64,000 nucleotides of DNA, taken from Kitasatospora indigofera (GTDB lineage Bacteria; Actinomycetota; Actinomycetes; Streptomycetales; Streptomycetaceae). The translations under genes and the position numbers were made by a program. The DNA lies in NCBI RefSeq assembly GCF_014655955.1, contig NZ_BNBO01000015.1, forward strand, positions 62,001 through 126,000, written 5' to 3'. The first letter of the stretch is position 1, and each line of letters starts with the position of its first letter. The notes beneath the pieces were generated by a model, which was not told the DNA's origin, searched no databases, and saw nothing but the letters and a program-made list of their open reading frames with translations. Below, piece by piece: positions 45,358 through 54,307 of the stretch.

Positions 45358-46247
45358 GCCGGGCTGCGAGGTTCTGGATCGTGGCCGCGCTGCTGGCCGT
45401 GGTCGGTATGGCGTTCCGGGTGTCCTGGAATGCGCTCAAGGATGTGGCGGGTGCGATCGGGGCGGACCCGACCGCCGCGACCGTCTACCCGCTGGTCGTG
45501 GACGGCCTGATGGCTCTGGCGCTGGTGGCGGTTCTGGTCCTGACCGGGGCCGACCGGCGGTTCGCCCTGCGGGTGCTGGTCGGGTACACGATCGCGTCGT
45601 TGGTCCTCAACTACGTGCACGGTCTGGTGCCGACTCTGCACGGGCCGGGTCGGATGCGGTTGGCCGAGTGGGCGCCCGCGCACTGGGCGCTGGTCCTGCT
45701 CGCCAGCAGCCTGCCGGTCGGGTCGATCTACTTCGGGTCGGACCTGGTCGCGAAGGTGCTGCACCACAAGCCCGAACCGGCAGAAAACACCCAGAACATG
45801 GCAAACCGGTCGGGGTCTGACCTGCCAGGATCGGCCGATCCCGACCAAATCGAATCGGTGTACGAATCGGCCGATCCCTTGCCGCTCGCCGACCCGATCC
45901 CGGCGCCGGCCGGGCCGACTCCGGCACGTCCGGTGCGGGCGGTGGCGGCACTGTCCGATCGGCCCCGTCGGGCGACCGGCAGCGTGCCGAAGTCGGCCCG
46001 CACCAAGGTGCCCGCCCGGACCGTTGAGGAGCTTCTGGCAGAGGCCCGATCGGTCACGGCCGGATGGCCCGATGCGGAGCTGAACGCCGATCGGATCCGC
46101 ACCACGCTCCGCACGTCCCCGGCCCGTGCCCGCGTCCTGCGGGACGCGCTGAAGGCCGAGCGCCTGGATGCCGCGCGGCCCGACCTGCACGCCGTCCCGG
46201 ACGCCGCTCCGGTGGAGGGTGAGGCGCCGGCGGAGCAGGCGTCGTGA
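45354..46247 (+). CDS. DUF2637 family membrane protein (AICE)
   Basis: 297-residue protein: four transmembrane helices (~6-24, 40-62, 70-90, 105-125) with FRVSWNALKDVA, YPLVVDGLMALALVAVLV and NYVHGLVP, the DUF2637 pattern; then a long Pro/Ala/Ser-rich cytoplasmic part ending in a helix-turn-helix-like segment (ELLAEARSVTAGWPDAELN). GTG 45354 overlaps the previous stop as GTGA. DUF2637 genes are frequent in AICEs and actinobacterial plasmids, next to tra genes; role unknown, probably transfer or spread. Confidence 0.8.
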   Translation: MSRAARFWIVAALLAVVGMAFRVSWNALKDVAGAIGADPTAATVYPLVVDGLMALALVAVLVLTGADRRFALRVLVGYTIASLVLNYVHGLVPTLHGPGRMRLAEWAPAHWALVLLASSLPVGSIYFGSDLVAKVLHHKPEPAENTQNMANRSGSDLPGSADPDQIESVYESADPLPLADPIPAPAGPTPARPVRAVAALSDRPRRATGSVPKSARTKVPARTVEELLAEARSVTAGWPDAELNADRIRTTLRTSPARARVLRDALKAERLDAARPDLHAVPDAAPVEGEAPAEQAS

Positions 46248-46621
46248 GCCGCCCGCGCTTCTGGGACCCCGACGGGGAGCGCCACGGGGGAACGCCCACC
46301 TACCCGTGGCGTCAGGCCCCGGACGGGTTCCTCACCTACCGCCAGCTCCGAGCGCGGGGCCTGCGGCCGGGCGGACAGCCGGTCGCGGCACAGATCCTCT
46401 GGCGCTCCCGCCGCTCCAAGACCGTCCGGGCCGCCTACCTCTACCGCGCCGCCCTGGCCGTCCCGGTCCGGGCGATGACCCCGGCCAAGTGGGCGGCCCT
46501 GGCGGCCGCCAACCGGGCCCGGCGCATCTGCCCCGACTGCGGCCGGGACGCCGGATACGTCCTCCCCGCGCACCTGGGCACCTGCCTGCCCTGCGCCGAC
46601 TCCATTCCGATCGCTGCCTGA
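46244..46621 (+). CDS. Small zinc-binding AICE protein (RRQRL-motif type)
   Basis: 125-residue basic protein with DGFLTYRQLRARGLRPGG, RRSKTVRAAYLY and a C-terminal treble-clef-like pair CPDCGRDAGY and CLPCADS. It resembles proteins annotated as RRQRL-motif zinc-binding in actinobacterial mobile elements. GTG 46244 overlaps the previous stop. Probably binds nucleic acid. Confidence 0.78.
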   Translation: MSRPRFWDPDGERHGGTPTYPWRQAPDGFLTYRQLRARGLRPGGQPVAAQILWRSRRSKTVRAAYLYRAALAVPVRAMTPAKWAALAAANRARRICPDCGRDAGYVLPAHLGTCLPCADSIPIAA

Positions 46622-46643
46622 CCTCAGAGAAGAGGAAGCACGC

Positions 46644-46892
46644 ATGAACCGCGAGTTCGCCAAGGACGCCACCGGGGTGCCGGTCGGCACCGTCGCCCTG
46701 TTCCTGAACCTGGGCTCCGCCCTGGTCGCCCTGCTCCACAACACCGGCGGCACCCCCGCCGACTACGAGTGGCTGTGCCTGGGCTGCGGCGCCCACAGCT
46801 TCAGCCCCACCCACCGGCCGACCGCCCGCAACAGCGCCAACGAGCACGCCGCCGCCTGCCGCGCCCTGCCCTGGCCACCCCACCAGCACTGA
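46644..46892 (+). CDS. Small AICE protein with zinc-finger-like cysteines
   Basis: 82 residues; hydrophobic start (VGTVALFLNLGSALVALLH) and CLGCGAH ... NEHAAACRAL, a CxxC-H-C set. ATG 46644 follows AGAAGAGG. Function unknown. Confidence 0.7.
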   Translation: MNREFAKDATGVPVGTVALFLNLGSALVALLHNTGGTPADYEWLCLGCGAHSFSPTHRPTARNSANEHAAACRALPWPPHQH

Positions 46893-46924
46893 CCCGCATC
46901 GCTGCTACCCGAGGAGAAACGGCC

Positions 46925-47116
46925 ATGGCCGAGAACACCCAGCCCACGTACGTCGTCACCGCCACCAACGCCGACGGCAGTGCCTATCAGGACCGGCTCA
47001 GCAGCGCGCTCGGCGTCCCGGCCAGCGCCACCGTCCACGGCAGCCAGGACCTGGCCGACCGTCAGGCCGCCGCCGACCAGGCGGGCGTCACCCTCAACGT
47101 CCGCCAGGTCGGCTGA
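46925..47116 (+). CDS. Small hypothetical AICE protein, 63 residues
   Basis: ATG 46925 follows GAGGAGAAA. Product AENTQPTYVVTATNADGSAY... ending VTLNVRQVG, polar, no domain. Frame open upstream but without a start site. Confidence 0.6.
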   Translation: MAENTQPTYVVTATNADGSAYQDRLSSALGVPASATVHGSQDLADRQAAADQAGVTLNVRQVG

Positions 47117-47135
47117 CCCCGAAGGAGCCCCCGCC

Positions 47136-47333
47136 ATGACCTTCGCCGCTGGCGACGAAGTGCTGATCGTCTCCTACGAGGACGACCCCCGGGCCGCCGG
47201 GCGGACCGGCCGGATCGTGGACGCGGTGCCCCCGGGCCCGCTCACCGACGGCCGCTGGACCGTCAACCGGATCGGCCTGCTGATCGGCCCCGCCCTGTGC
47301 CACACCCACGAGCTGCGGCCCACCGGCCGCTGA
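47136..47333 (+). CDS. Small hypothetical AICE protein, 65 residues
   Basis: ATG 47136 follows GAAGGAG. Sequence TFAAGDEVLIVSYEDDPRAAGRTG looks like a small SH3-like or KOW-like beta-barrel (GDEVLI, GRIVDAV), possibly nucleic-acid binding. Unknown. Confidence 0.6.
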   Translation: MTFAAGDEVLIVSYEDDPRAAGRTGRIVDAVPPGPLTDGRWTVNRIGLLIGPALCHTHELRPTGR

Positions 47334-47429
47334 GGCTCACACCCCGGGACGGCCGTTCCTGCCGGCAAGCTGACCGGCCGCCCCGGGGCCCTTTCCCGCA
47401 CCACATGACCTGTGAGGAAGGAACCACCA

Positions 47430-49703
47430 GTGAACCAGCCACACAGCACCACCCACGAGACCCCGGGCGGGGTGGTCGTGGACCTCGGCAAGGCCCGCGC
47501 CGCCCGCAGCACCGCCGCCACGGCCACCGCGCCGGCCGACGTCGAACCGGACTCGGTATACGTCGCCCCGCCGCAGCGCGCGCCGCTGGAAGGCGTGGTG
47601 CTGCCCGGCCCGGCCGACCCTCGCCCGTCCGTCGTCCCCAAGGCTCCGGCGTGGGTGCGGGGGCGGCGGGCGGTGCGGGTGTTCCTGACCGATGAGCGGA
47701 CCCGGACCACGGCGCGTCTGGTCGTGCGGCACGGCTCCTACGTGGTGCGGGGCGGCGGGATCCTCGCGAAGCGCGGGTGGGACGGCCGCAGCACCGCCCG
47801 GTACGAGCGGATGATGCGCACCGCCGAAGCGGCGGGGCTGCACGAGCAGGCGTTGGAGTGGGAGGTGCGGGCGGCAGCCTTCCGGGCCGCCCGTCACCAG
47901 CGCCGGATGGACCTGCTGACCTCCCCGATCCGGGTCGCGAAGAACGCCGCCGTCGGCACCGGGGCGGGCATCGCCGGGCTGCTCGGACTCGGTGTGGTGC
48001 TGGCCATCGCCGAGCGGGACATCACCGACGTGGTCACCCCGATCATGACGGTGATCGACCTGATCCGCTGGGCCGTCGTGTTCGTCAGCATCGTGTGGGG
48101 GCCGCTGGTCGCCATCGCCCCGTGGGCGGCCCTGCTCGCCATGTGGTCGGTCGGCCGCCGTCGCCAGGCCGCCCCCGCCTGGACCCTCCCCGCCACCCAG
48201 ACCAGCACCGTGGGTGAGCCGATCACCCCGTCCATCGTGGTCAAGGCCCTGCGTGACCTGGGCATCGCCCCGCTCCGCAACGCCATCAAGGACATGGGCG
48301 ACGCCGGCGCGGGCATGCTCGGCCCCATCCGCATCGCCGGATGCGGCGTCGAAGTCGATGTCACCCTGCCCTCGGGCGTCTCGACCAACGAAGTCCAGGG
48401 GCGCCGCCGCAAGCTCGCCGAGAACCTCAGCAGGCACGAGCACGAGGTGTTCATCACCATCGCGGCGGCCGCCCGCACGGTCCGCCTGTGGATCGCCGAC
48501 TCCGGCGCTCTGGACGAGCCCATCGGCCCGTCGCCGCTGGTCACCGACCACGACATGACCGCCGACCTCTACACCGGCCGCGCCCCCTGGGGCCAGGACC
48601 TGCGCGGGGACGCGGCGCTGATCAGCGTTCTTCAGCGGCACCTGCTGATCACGGGCCTGTCCAACCAGGGCAAGACCGCCGCACTGCGGGCGCTGGCCCT
48701 GTGGCTCGCCCTCGACCCGACGGTCGAGTTCCGGATCGCCGACCTCAAGGGTGTGGGTGACTGGCGGATGTTCGACGGCCTCGCGACGGTCCTGATCCAG
48801 GGGCCGACGGACAACGAGGTCATGGAAGCCACGCAGATGCTCGAAGAGGGCGTGCGGGAGATGGAGCGCCGGATCGCGCTGGTGAAGGCCTCCGGCGCCA
48901 CCGACGGCGTGACCCGGGAGGTGGCCCGCACCAACCCGGACTTCCACCCGCTCGTACTGGTGGTCGACGAGGCGCAGATGGCGTTCATGTGCCCGGCCGT
49001 CGGCGACGACAAGCGCCCCTACGGCGGCACGAAGGCGACGTCCCGGTACTTCATGGCGGGCCGCAAGCTCCACAACCAGGGCCGGGCGGTGAACGTGACC
49101 CTGTGGCAGGGCACCCAGGACCCCACCAACGAGAACCTCCCGAAGCTGATCCGCGAGGGCGCCCACATCCGGGCCTCCCTCGCGCTCGGCTCCGAGGAGC
49201 AGGCCCGCATGGCGCTGGGGGACAAGGCCATCGACGGCGGCGCCGCCCCGCACAAGCTCCGCCAAGGAGCCGACAGGGGAACCGTCGTGGTCGCGGGTGA
49301 CGGCGTGAAGCTCGCCCCCGGGCAGGCCGCCACCACCATCCGCACCCACTACATCACCGGCGAGCAGGCCGCCGAGGTCGCCGACCGGGCGAAGGCCCGC
49401 CGGGCCGGGGTCACCACCCTGACTGCCGTGGCGCCGGCCGAGGGCGGGCCCGATCCGCTGGCGGACATCGCCACCGCCCTCGGGGACGCGGTCCGGCTGC
49501 GGACGCAGGAAGTCCTGCAGCGGCTGGCGGCCGCGAACCCGGGCGAGTACCGGGAGTGGAACTTCGGGGACCTCAAGTCCGTGCTTGAGGGCGCCGGCGC
49601 CGCACCGTACAAGTCCGACGGGCAGATGGTCGTGGCCCGAGCCAAGGTGCTCTCCGCCCTCGCGGAGCGGGACGCGGACACCTCGGACGGCGACGGAGAG
49701 TAA
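47430..49703 (+). CDS. FtsK/SpoIIIE-like conjugal transfer translocase (TraB/TraSA type)
   Basis: 757-residue ATPase that moves double-stranded DNA between hyphae. Two membrane helices (~165-245; AGIAGLLGLGVVLAIA, WAVVFVSIVWGPLVAIAPW), an FtsK motor with Walker A GLSNQGKTAAL (~409-416) and Walker B LVLVVDEAQ (~508), and a C-terminal winged-helix-like segment (~720 on, EYREWNFGDLKSVLEGAG) expected to bind clt repeats. GTG 47430 follows AGGAAGG; an upstream GTG at 47412 is possible. It is the only transfer gene an AICE needs. Confidence 0.93.
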   Translation: MNQPHSTTHETPGGVVVDLGKARAARSTAATATAPADVEPDSVYVAPPQRAPLEGVVLPGPADPRPSVVPKAPAWVRGRRAVRVFLTDERTRTTARLVVRHGSYVVRGGGILAKRGWDGRSTARYERMMRTAEAAGLHEQALEWEVRAAAFRAARHQRRMDLLTSPIRVAKNAAVGTGAGIAGLLGLGVVLAIAERDITDVVTPIMTVIDLIRWAVVFVSIVWGPLVAIAPWAALLAMWSVGRRRQAAPAWTLPATQTSTVGEPITPSIVVKALRDLGIAPLRNAIKDMGDAGAGMLGPIRIAGCGVEVDVTLPSGVSTNEVQGRRRKLAENLSRHEHEVFITIAAAARTVRLWIADSGALDEPIGPSPLVTDHDMTADLYTGRAPWGQDLRGDAALISVLQRHLLITGLSNQGKTAALRALALWLALDPTVEFRIADLKGVGDWRMFDGLATVLIQGPTDNEVMEATQMLEEGVREMERRIALVKASGATDGVTREVARTNPDFHPLVLVVDEAQMAFMCPAVGDDKRPYGGTKATSRYFMAGRKLHNQGRAVNVTLWQGTQDPTNENLPKLIREGAHIRASLALGSEEQARMALGDKAIDGGAAPHKLRQGADRGTVVVAGDGVKLAPGQAATTIRTHYITGEQAAEVADRAKARRAGVTTLTAVAPAEGGPDPLADIATALGDAVRLRTQEVLQRLAAANPGEYREWNFGDLKSVLEGAGAAPYKSDGQMVVARAKVLSALAERDADTSDGDGE

Positions 49704-49870
49704 AGGGAGTCGTCAGGGAGGCAGGGAGATCTCCCTGTGAGCCTCCCTGGACCCCGATCCCTGCCCTGATCAGCATGCCTGTTCTCCCAGGGAGGCAGGG
49801 AAGCACCCCAGGTCAGCCCCCCAGGGACCCCGGAAACGGGCCTCCCGGGCCGCCCCCTGCCTCCCTCCCG
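49704..49870. repeat. Repeat cluster behind the translocase gene, candidate clt
   Basis: CAGGGAGGCAGGGA at 49714-49727 and 49788-49801; inverted copies GCCTCCCTGG (49741-49750) and CCCTGCCTCCCT (49855-49866); a perfect palindrome AGGGAGATCTCCCT at 49723-49736. The location directly after a TraB-type gene fits a cis-acting transfer locus. Confidence 0.6.
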
Positions 49871-49900
49871 CTACACACAGCGACGAAAGGATGCCCTGCC

Positions 49901-50110
49901 ATGACCACCCCGACGCTCCGGCCGCTGGCTGCCGTGCACCTCCGCGAGGCCCTCACCGCCGCCGCCGACGGCCACGCGCCGGCCGCCCTCGCGGCCCTTA
50001 TGCACATCGACGCCGAGTCCTGGCAGGCCATCGAGCACCGCATGGCCACGCTCGGGACGACCGTCCTCGACGCGCTGGCCGTCGCGGCCCGGAGCGGGGG
50101 CACCGAGTGA
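49901..50110 (+). CDS. Small hypothetical AICE protein, 69 residues
   Basis: ATG 49901, weak AAAGG site 12 nt upstream. Helical, Ala-rich (LREALTAAADGHAPAALAAL). Stop overlaps the next GTG. Unknown. Confidence 0.6.
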   Translation: MTTPTLRPLAAVHLREALTAAADGHAPAALAALMHIDAESWQAIEHRMATLGTTVLDALAVAARSGGTE

Positions 50111-50373
50111 GCACCGCCGACATCGTGGCGGCCGCCGTCCTGTTCGGCCCCGCCGCCCTCGGGGGCGCCGCCTACGCCTGGACCCTGCGCGGCGCGGCGT
50201 CCGACTCGGCCGCCGTCCGTCAGGTCCTCGCCGAGTACGACGGCACCCGCCCCGCCGAGCACGAGGACGGCGGCACCCCGCCCCCGGAGCGTGAGCCTGC
50301 CCCCGACATCGCCCCGGCCCCCACGGCCCGTCTCGCCACCGTCATCCCGTTCCCCGACCGCCGCGCCGCCTGA
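50107..50373 (+). CDS. Single-pass membrane protein, 88 residues (AICE)
   Basis: GTG 50107 overlaps the preceding stop. N-terminal helix (VAAAVLFGPAALGGAAYAW) then an acidic Pro-rich tail ending ATVIPFPDRRAA. Unknown; coupled to its neighbour. Confidence 0.6.
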   Translation: MSTADIVAAAVLFGPAALGGAAYAWTLRGAASDSAAVRQVLAEYDGTRPAEHEDGGTPPPEREPAPDIAPAPTARLATVIPFPDRRAA

Positions 50374-50390
50374 ACCCAGGAGAGACCGTC

Positions 50391-50600
50391 ATGGCCAAGA
50401 AGGAACCCCGCTCCTACCTCGACCCGCGCGAGATGGGCGCTGACAACATCGGCGACGCCGCCCGCTTGTTCATGCTCTGCGCCCGCGCCGCCCGCGCCGA
50501 GTCCCGCGGCAAGTCCACCAAGCGGCTCGAAGCGCGCATGGACCGCATCCAGAAGGACGCCCGGGAGCGCTGGGACGCCAAGCACCCCGGCCAGGACTGA
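50391..50600 (+). CDS. Small basic hypothetical AICE protein, 69 residues
   Basis: ATG 50391 follows AGGAGAG. KKEPRSYLDPREMGADNIGDAARLF then a basic helix (RLEARMDRIQKDARERW). Recurrent type in AICEs; unknown. Confidence 0.65.
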   Translation: MAKKEPRSYLDPREMGADNIGDAARLFMLCARAARAESRGKSTKRLEARMDRIQKDARERWDAKHPGQD

Positions 50601-50688
50601 ACGGCCCGGAGCGGCCGGACTTCCCGCAAAGTCCGTCCGGCCGCTCCGGTTCCCCTGCTCGCCAGAACGAGATGAGGAGAACCCCAGC

Positions 50689-51426
50689 ATGGCACCCAGT
50701 ACCACCCGCAGGTACCCCTTCCCGCCCGTACGCCCGGCCGCCGCATGGCTGCCCGCCCGGCCCTGGAACGGCCTCACCGTCCTCGACGCCTACTGCTGCC
50801 AGGGCGGCGCCGGCATGGGCTACTACCTCGCCGGCTACAACGTGCTCGGCATCGACAAGGACCCGCAGCCCCGCTACCCGTTCGCGTTCATCCAGGGCGA
50901 CGCGGTCGAGTTCATCGCCCGGCACGGGCACCACTTCGGCTTCGTCCACGGCTCCCCGCCCTGCCAGGGCTACAGCGGCACGCAGAAGATCCAGGGCAAC
51001 GACCACCCGGACCTGATCGCTCCCACCCGCGAAGCCATGGAGTCCACTGGCCGCCCATGGGTCATCGAGAACGTCAGCGGCGCCGTCCCCGAACTCCGCA
51101 ACCCGCAGATGCTCTGCGGGGTCATCGTCGGCCTGGAGACCTACCGGCACCGGTACTTCGAGACCAGCCCCGGCTTCACCCTCACCGTCCCGGACCACCC
51201 GGTGCACACGGTGCCGCAGGCCAAGATGGGCCGCCCCGTGCCGCCCGGCCACTTCGGCCACTACGTCGGCAACTTCTCCGGCGTCCCCCGCGCCCGGCAG
51301 GTCATGCGGGTCCCCTGGATGAACCGCGACGGCATCCGCGAATCCATCCCCCCGGCCTACACCGAACTGATCGGCCGCCAGGCAGCCGCCCACATCGGCG
51401 CCGCAACCGGCGCCCTCGCCGCCTAG
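50689..51426 (+). CDS. C5-cytosine methyltransferase-like protein (AICE)
   Basis: 245-residue methyltransferase. Motif I YCCQGGAGMGYY, motif IV GSPPCQGYS (catalytic Cys92), motif VI WVIENVSG (Glu127), and a motif X-like IPPAYTELIGRQAAAHIGAA. It is shorter than typical restriction methyltransferases and has no long target-recognition domain; phage and plasmid C5 enzymes of similar size exist. No restriction enzyme lies beside it, so an orphan methylase that protects the element in transfer is plausible. ATG 50689 follows GAGGAGAA. Confidence 0.85.
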   Translation: MAPSTTRRYPFPPVRPAAAWLPARPWNGLTVLDAYCCQGGAGMGYYLAGYNVLGIDKDPQPRYPFAFIQGDAVEFIARHGHHFGFVHGSPPCQGYSGTQKIQGNDHPDLIAPTREAMESTGRPWVIENVSGAVPELRNPQMLCGVIVGLETYRHRYFETSPGFTLTVPDHPVHTVPQAKMGRPVPPGHFGHYVGNFSGVPRARQVMRVPWMNRDGIRESIPPAYTELIGRQAAAHIGAATGALAA

Positions 51427-51437
51427 CACCGCGCACC

Positions 51438-51656
51438 GTGGCCGCCCTCAACTGGCGCGACGCCCGCCACTTCGACCGCACCGGCGACAAGCCCTGCCAC
51501 TGGTGCCGCCGCCCCACACCGCTCCGCGACGAGCAGCGCAGGCCCTCGCACAAGGTCTGCGCCGAGAACCGCACCGACCAGCCCGCCGTGACGGCCCCGG
51601 CGCCGCCCGGGGCCCTCACGGCACCCACCGCCACCTACCTGCCTGAGGAGTCGCCC
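51438..51656 (+). CDS. Zinc-finger module upstream of and in frame with prim-pol
   Basis: GTG 51438 opens ALNWRDARHFDRTG, then CHWC and HKVC (C-x2-C, H-x2-C) zinc ligands in KPCHWCRRPTPLRDEQ and SHKVCAENR, followed by a Pro/Ala linker. No stop codon separates it from the primase-polymerase at 51657, so it is either an N-terminal domain of a 376-residue protein or a gene whose stop was lost. No clear ribosome site for the GTG. Confidence 0.5.
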
Positions 51657-52568
51657 ATGTCCGAGGAGTGGCGCCGCGCCCTGGCCGCCGCCCACCACGC
51701 CGCCGCGCGCGGCCTGGCCGCCTTCCCTCTCACCGCCTCCAAGAAGCCCGCCATCCCGAGCCCGCACCCGCCACAGAAACGCTCCGCGTGCCACGGCGCG
51801 TGCGGCCGGTTCGGCCACGGCGTGCACGACGCCAGCACCGACCCCGACGTCATCGAACGCCTGTTCCATGCGGCGCCGTGGGCCACCGGCTACGGCATCG
51901 CGTGCGGCCGGGCCCCGCACCACCTGGTCGGCATCGACCTGGACGTGAAGCACGGCCTCGACGGCGTCGCCGACCTGCGCCGCCTTGAGCAGGAGCACGG
52001 CTTCACCACCCCGCCCACGGCCACCGTCGCCACCCCGTCCGGCGGGCTGCACCACTGGCTGAGCGCCCCGCCGGACGCTCGGTTCCCGAACTCCGCCGGG
52101 AAGGTGGCTCCGGGTATCGACGTGCGGGGCCCGGCGGGCTACCTGGTCGGCCCCGGCTCCCTCGGCACCGCTGGCCGCTACCGCTTCGCCCCCGGCACCG
52201 ACCCGAACACCATCACCGAGGCCCCGCCGGAGCTGTTGGCCCTGCTCACCCCCGCACCGGCCCCGGTGAGCCTGCCCGACCCGGACAAGCTCCGCCAGGG
52301 CATCCGCCGGCAGGGCGCCTACGCCAAGGCCGTGCTGGAGCGTGAGGCGGCCAAGGTGGCTGTCATGAAGCAGCCCGGGCGCGGGCGGCAGTTGTTCGCG
52401 AGTGCCGCCGCCCTCGGTGCCCACATCACGGCCGGCACCGTCCCCGAGGACCTGGCGTTCGACGCGCTGCTGCATGCGGGTCTGACCACCGGCCTGCCGC
52501 ACACCGAGTGCGAGCGCACCATCCGCCGGGGCTTCGCGAAGGCCGCCGGCACCCTGCGCGCGGCCTGA
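51657..52568 (+). CDS. Bifunctional DNA primase/polymerase (prim-pol), AICE replication
   Basis: 303-residue archaeo-eukaryotic primase fold enzyme that primes and extends DNA during element replication. Catalytic DxD in GIDLDVKHG (~95-100), sxH in SGGLHHWL, and GIDVRGPAGYLVGPGS. ATG 51657 has GAGGAG 6 nt upstream; the frame is continuous with the zinc-finger module before it. Together with the DUF3987 gene it replaces RepSA, the prim-pol class of AICE replication. Confidence 0.9.
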   Translation: MSEEWRRALAAAHHAAARGLAAFPLTASKKPAIPSPHPPQKRSACHGACGRFGHGVHDASTDPDVIERLFHAAPWATGYGIACGRAPHHLVGIDLDVKHGLDGVADLRRLEQEHGFTTPPTATVATPSGGLHHWLSAPPDARFPNSAGKVAPGIDVRGPAGYLVGPGSLGTAGRYRFAPGTDPNTITEAPPELLALLTPAPAPVSLPDPDKLRQGIRRQGAYAKAVLEREAAKVAVMKQPGRGRQLFASAAALGAHITAGTVPEDLAFDALLHAGLTTGLPHTECERTIRRGFAKAAGTLRAA

Positions 52569-52702
52569 CAGCCCGGCCTCACCCGATGCGGGGGCGGGGA
52601 AAGCCGCTTTACCCGCCCCCGCATTCCTCGCGCCCGTGCATCGGCGCCCGGCCCGTACGGGCCCCGCTCACAGCCCCGACCACAGTCTCTGGAGGATTCT
52701 TC

Positions 52703-54283
52703 GTGACCGTCCCCAGCCAGCTCCCTGACGCCTCGTACGACAACGTGAGCCCCCTGTTCCGCGACGGGTGGGAGCAGGACATGGAACCCGCCGCCGGGCC
52801 GGACGCGTGGGACATCCCGGTGCCGCTCGGGGAGTCCCGCGCCCTGCCCGCGTTCCCGGTGGACGTGCTGCCCCCGTGGGTGGGCGACATGGTGGCCGCC
52901 GTTGCCGAGGAGACCCAGACCCCCGCCGACCTTGCCGGGTGCCTGGCGCTGGCGGCTCTCGCCACCGCCGCCGGCGGGCGGGTGATGATCCGTATCCGGG
53001 GCCGCTGGCACGAGCCGGTGAACATCTACACCGCCGTCGCCCTGCCGCCCGGCAACCGCAAGAGCGCCGTGTTCGACCTCATGACCAAGCCCCTGCTGGC
53101 CGTCGAGAAGGTGCTCAAGGACGCAAGCGTGCTGAAGCGGACCGAGGCCGAGACCACGCTCAAGCTGCTGAAGGCTGCAGCCGAGAAGGCCGCCGCCCGC
53201 GCCGCCGGTGCCGAGCAGGACAAGCGGGAGGAGCTGACCCGCGAGGCCGTGTTCCTGGCTCACCAGGCCGAGGGCGTCACGGTGCCCGCCGAGACCCAGC
53301 TGATCGCCGACAACGCCACCCAGGAGAGCCTGGCGACGATGCTGGCCGAGCAGGGCGGGCGGGTGGCCATCATGAGCCCCGAGGGCGGGATCTTCGACAT
53401 CATCGCCGGTCTCTACTCCGGCAGTCCCAACATGGAGATCTTCCTGAAGGGCCACGCCGGGGACATGGTGCGGGTCAACCGTCAGGGCCGCCCCTCGCAG
53501 CACATCGAGCGCCCGGCCGTCACGATGGGCCTGGCCATCCAGCCGGAGGTGCTGGACGCGATCGCCCGGGTGAAGGGCGCCGACGGGCGTGGCCTGCTGG
53601 CCCGCTACCTCTACGCCGTCCCCCGCTCCCTGGTCGGCAGTCGCAGGCTCGACCCCGAGCCGATCCCGGACGACGTGGCCGACACTTACGCCGCCCGCCT
53701 GTCCGCCCTGACCGCCACCCTGGCGGACTGGACCGAAGCGGCCGTGCTCGCCCTCACCCCGGAGGCGGACGCGGTGATGATGGCCTACCAGAAGGTCACC
53801 GAGTCCCGCCTGAGCAAGGACGGCAGCCTCGCCCCGATCGTGAAGTGGGCGAGCAAGCGCGACGGGGCCGTCGCCCGCCTCGCGGCCCTGCTCCACCTCG
53901 CGACCCACCCCGAGGACGGGTGGACCCGCCCCGTCGAAGCCGCCACCGTGGCCGCCGCCACCCGCCTGGGGGACTACTTCACCGTCCACGCGCTGCACGT
54001 CTTCGACGCCATGGGCGCCGATCCCGCCCAGGATGCGGCCCGCATCCTGCTCGGGCACCTGCACCTCTACCCCCCGGCCGGCACCTTCACCAAGCGTGAA
54101 CTGATGCGGGCCGTGCCCCGCGCCGACTTCCGCACCATGGCCGACCTCGACCCCGCCCTCGCCCTGCTGGAAGAGCACGGGTGGCTGCGCCAGCAGGCCC
54201 CGCCGCCCCGCTCCGCCAAGGGCGGCCGCCCGCCCTCCCCCCGGTATGAGGCCTACCCCCGGATCGGCCACGGCGAGGCCTGA
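52703..54283 (+). CDS. DUF3987 helicase-like replication protein
   Basis: 526-residue P-loop protein. Walker-like LPPGNRKSAVF (~115-122), NATQESLATMLAEQGGRVAI, the acidic MSPEGGIFDI typical of DUF3987, and SRRLDPEPIPDD. Residues ~470-520 are a winged-helix-like domain. GTG 52703 follows GGAGG. It lies downstream of prim-pol and probably opens or unwinds the origin. Confidence 0.88.
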   Translation: MTVPSQLPDASYDNVSPLFRDGWEQDMEPAAGPDAWDIPVPLGESRALPAFPVDVLPPWVGDMVAAVAEETQTPADLAGCLALAALATAAGGRVMIRIRGRWHEPVNIYTAVALPPGNRKSAVFDLMTKPLLAVEKVLKDASVLKRTEAETTLKLLKAAAEKAAARAAGAEQDKREELTREAVFLAHQAEGVTVPAETQLIADNATQESLATMLAEQGGRVAIMSPEGGIFDIIAGLYSGSPNMEIFLKGHAGDMVRVNRQGRPSQHIERPAVTMGLAIQPEVLDAIARVKGADGRGLLARYLYAVPRSLVGSRRLDPEPIPDDVADTYAARLSALTATLADWTEAAVLALTPEADAVMMAYQKVTESRLSKDGSLAPIVKWASKRDGAVARLAALLHLATHPEDGWTRPVEAATVAAATRLGDYFTVHALHVFDAMGADPAQDAARILLGHLHLYPPAGTFTKRELMRAVPRADFRTMADLDPALALLEEHGWLRQQAPPPRSAKGGRPPSPRYEAYPRIGHGEA

Positions 54284-54307
54284 GCGCCCGCCGACCCCCG
54301 GACCGCC

